6,593 nt of DNA from a bacterium (Candidatus Torokbacteria) CG_4_10_14_0_2_um_filter_35_8 (GTDB lineage Bacteria; Patescibacteriota; GCA-2792135), in assembly GCA_002792135.1 (NCBI GenBank), contig PFNU01000123.1, positions 5,368 to 11,960 of the forward strand. The letters run 5' to 3'. Below are positions 5,676-6,593 of this stretch, piece by piece. Every line of letters starts with the position of its first letter. Position 1 is the first letter of the stretch. The notes below the pieces were generated by a model that worked only from the letters and a program-made list of their open reading frames with translations, made no database searches and was not told the origin of the DNA. The position numbers were made by a program, and so were the translations under genes.

Positions 5676-6593
5676 ATGTCAAAAAAAGAAAAAGACTTAG
5701 AATTAGACTCCATGCGTCACTCTGCAGCGCATGTCTTAGCATCTGCTGTTTTAGAACTTTTTCCAGATACTAAACTTGGTATCGGTCCAACTATTGAAGA
5801 TGGGTTTTATTATGATTTTGATTTTAAAAGTCCTCTCTCTCCTTCCGATCTCAAGAAAATCGAAAAGAAAATGCGGGAAATTATAAAAAAGAATTTACCA
5901 TTTAAAAAAGAAGAATTGAGTGTTAAAGATGGTATTAAGCTTTTCAAGGACCTCAAACAACCTTATAAAGTTGAGTTAATTAAAGATTTAGAAAAAGAAG
6001 GAGAAAAGAAAGTCTCTATTTATAGAACCGGAGACTTTGCGGATCTATGTAAAGGTCCTCATGTCAAATCTACAAAAGAGGTAAAAGCTTTCAGGCTAGA
6101 CAAAGTCGCTGGTGCTTATTGGAAAGGTGATGAAAAGAATAAAATGTTGCAAAGGATTTATGGTATCGCCTTTAATACTAAAGAAGAGCTACAGAAATAC
6201 TTAAAAATGATGGAAGAAGCAAAGAAAAGAGATCATAGAAAGATCGGTAAAGAGCTTGAGCTTTTCTTTTTTCATTCTGCTGCCCCTGGAGATCCCTTCT
6301 GGCAACCGAAAGGATTAATCCTTATCAAAGAACTCTTTAAATATTGGCGCGAAATTCACGAAAGAGAAGGATACGTCGAGGTACGTACTCCAGAAATCCT
6401 GACACGAAAAGTATGGGACCAAAGTGGACACACAGATTTCTTCATTGAGAAAATATACAAAGTTACCACTCCTGATTCTAAAGAATGGAATATGGCTATC
6501 AAGCCAATGAACTGTGATGGCGGGATTATTATCTACAAGACTCGTCTCCGTTCTTACAAAGAATTTCCTCTTAGAATGGGAGAGCTTGGGGTA
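5676..6593 (+). CDS. thrS: Threonyl-tRNA synthetase, TGS-less, 3'-truncated by the window edge
   Basis: ThrRS joins threonine to tRNA-Thr in the cytoplasm; 306 residues are visible and the frame is open to the right edge. The protein enters the editing domain almost at once: HSAAH (His15, His19) and DLCKGPH (Cys125, His129) are the four residues expected of the Ser-tRNA-Thr editing site, with the same spacing as in the E. coli enzyme. IEDGFYYDFDF and YRTGDFADLC are family hallmarks. The class II catalytic core begins near residue 200, with motif 1 in the GYVEVRTPEIL region, SGH, then KPMNC, whose Cys (codon 6513) is a zinc ligand, and PLRMGELG in motif 2. The usual N-terminal TGS domain (about 60 residues) is absent, and an upstream in-frame stop at 5655 rules out a longer start. 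Where most bacterial enzymes read MNCPGH, this one reads MNCDGG. Expression is predicted to depend on the upstream T-box. Confidence 0.96.
   Translation, partial: MSKKEKDLELDSMRHSAAHVLASAVLELFPDTKLGIGPTIEDGFYYDFDFKSPLSPSDLKKIEKKMREIIKKNLPFKKEELSVKDGIKLFKDLKQPYKVELIKDLEKEGEKKVSIYRTGDFADLCKGPHVKSTKEVKAFRLDKVAGAYWKGDEKNKMLQRIYGIAFNTKEELQKYLKMMEEAKKRDHRKIGKELELFFFHSAAPGDPFWQPKGLILIKELFKYWREIHEREGYVEVRTPEILTRKVWDQSGHTDFFIEKIYKVTTPDSKEWNMAIKPMNCDGGIIIYKTRLRSYKEFPLRMGELGV

Overview
The window is AT-rich and all four recognisable genes lie on the + strand. In order they are: the C-terminal five-sixths of a replicative DNA polymerase III alpha subunit (dnaE, cut by the left edge), a small SprT-like zinc metalloprotease, a single-pass membrane protein resembling the baseplate-J-like family common in Patescibacteria, and the first 306 codons of threonyl-tRNA synthetase (thrS, cut by the right edge). 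Base composition, the baseplate-J-like protein, a ThrRS without its TGS domain, weak or absent Shine-Dalgarno sequences, and intergenic DNA made of short degenerate repeats together suggest an uncultivated Candidate Phyla Radiation (Patescibacteria) genome, perhaps Microgenomates-like. This assignment is inference from family resemblance, not a database result.

Layout: dnaE (to 3017) is followed by a 330-372 base gap of patchwork repeats with an imperfect inverted repeat. The metalloprotease gene (about 3390-3815) overlaps the membrane-protein gene (3793-5118) by 23 bases, so those two are probably co-transcribed. Immediately after the membrane-protein stop codon there is a good promoter (5120-5148) and then a long structured leader.

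The most notable element is that leader, 5171-5449. It is a complete transcriptional T-box riboswitch: Stem I with an ACC (threonine) specifier codon, two further hairpins, the T-box core TGGAACCGCG inside a canonical bulged antiterminator, and a competing intrinsic terminator ending in six T. It should sense uncharged tRNA-Thr and control thrS, so the promoter, leader and gene form one regulatory unit. T-boxes are best known from Firmicutes and Actinobacteria. A well-formed one in a probable Patescibacterium deserves attention, as does the 226-base stretch between its terminator and the thrS start, which holds a possible extra promoter and an inverted copy of a repeat motif found after dnaE.

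I see no CRISPR array, tRNA or rRNA gene, insertion sequence or multi-gene defence system.
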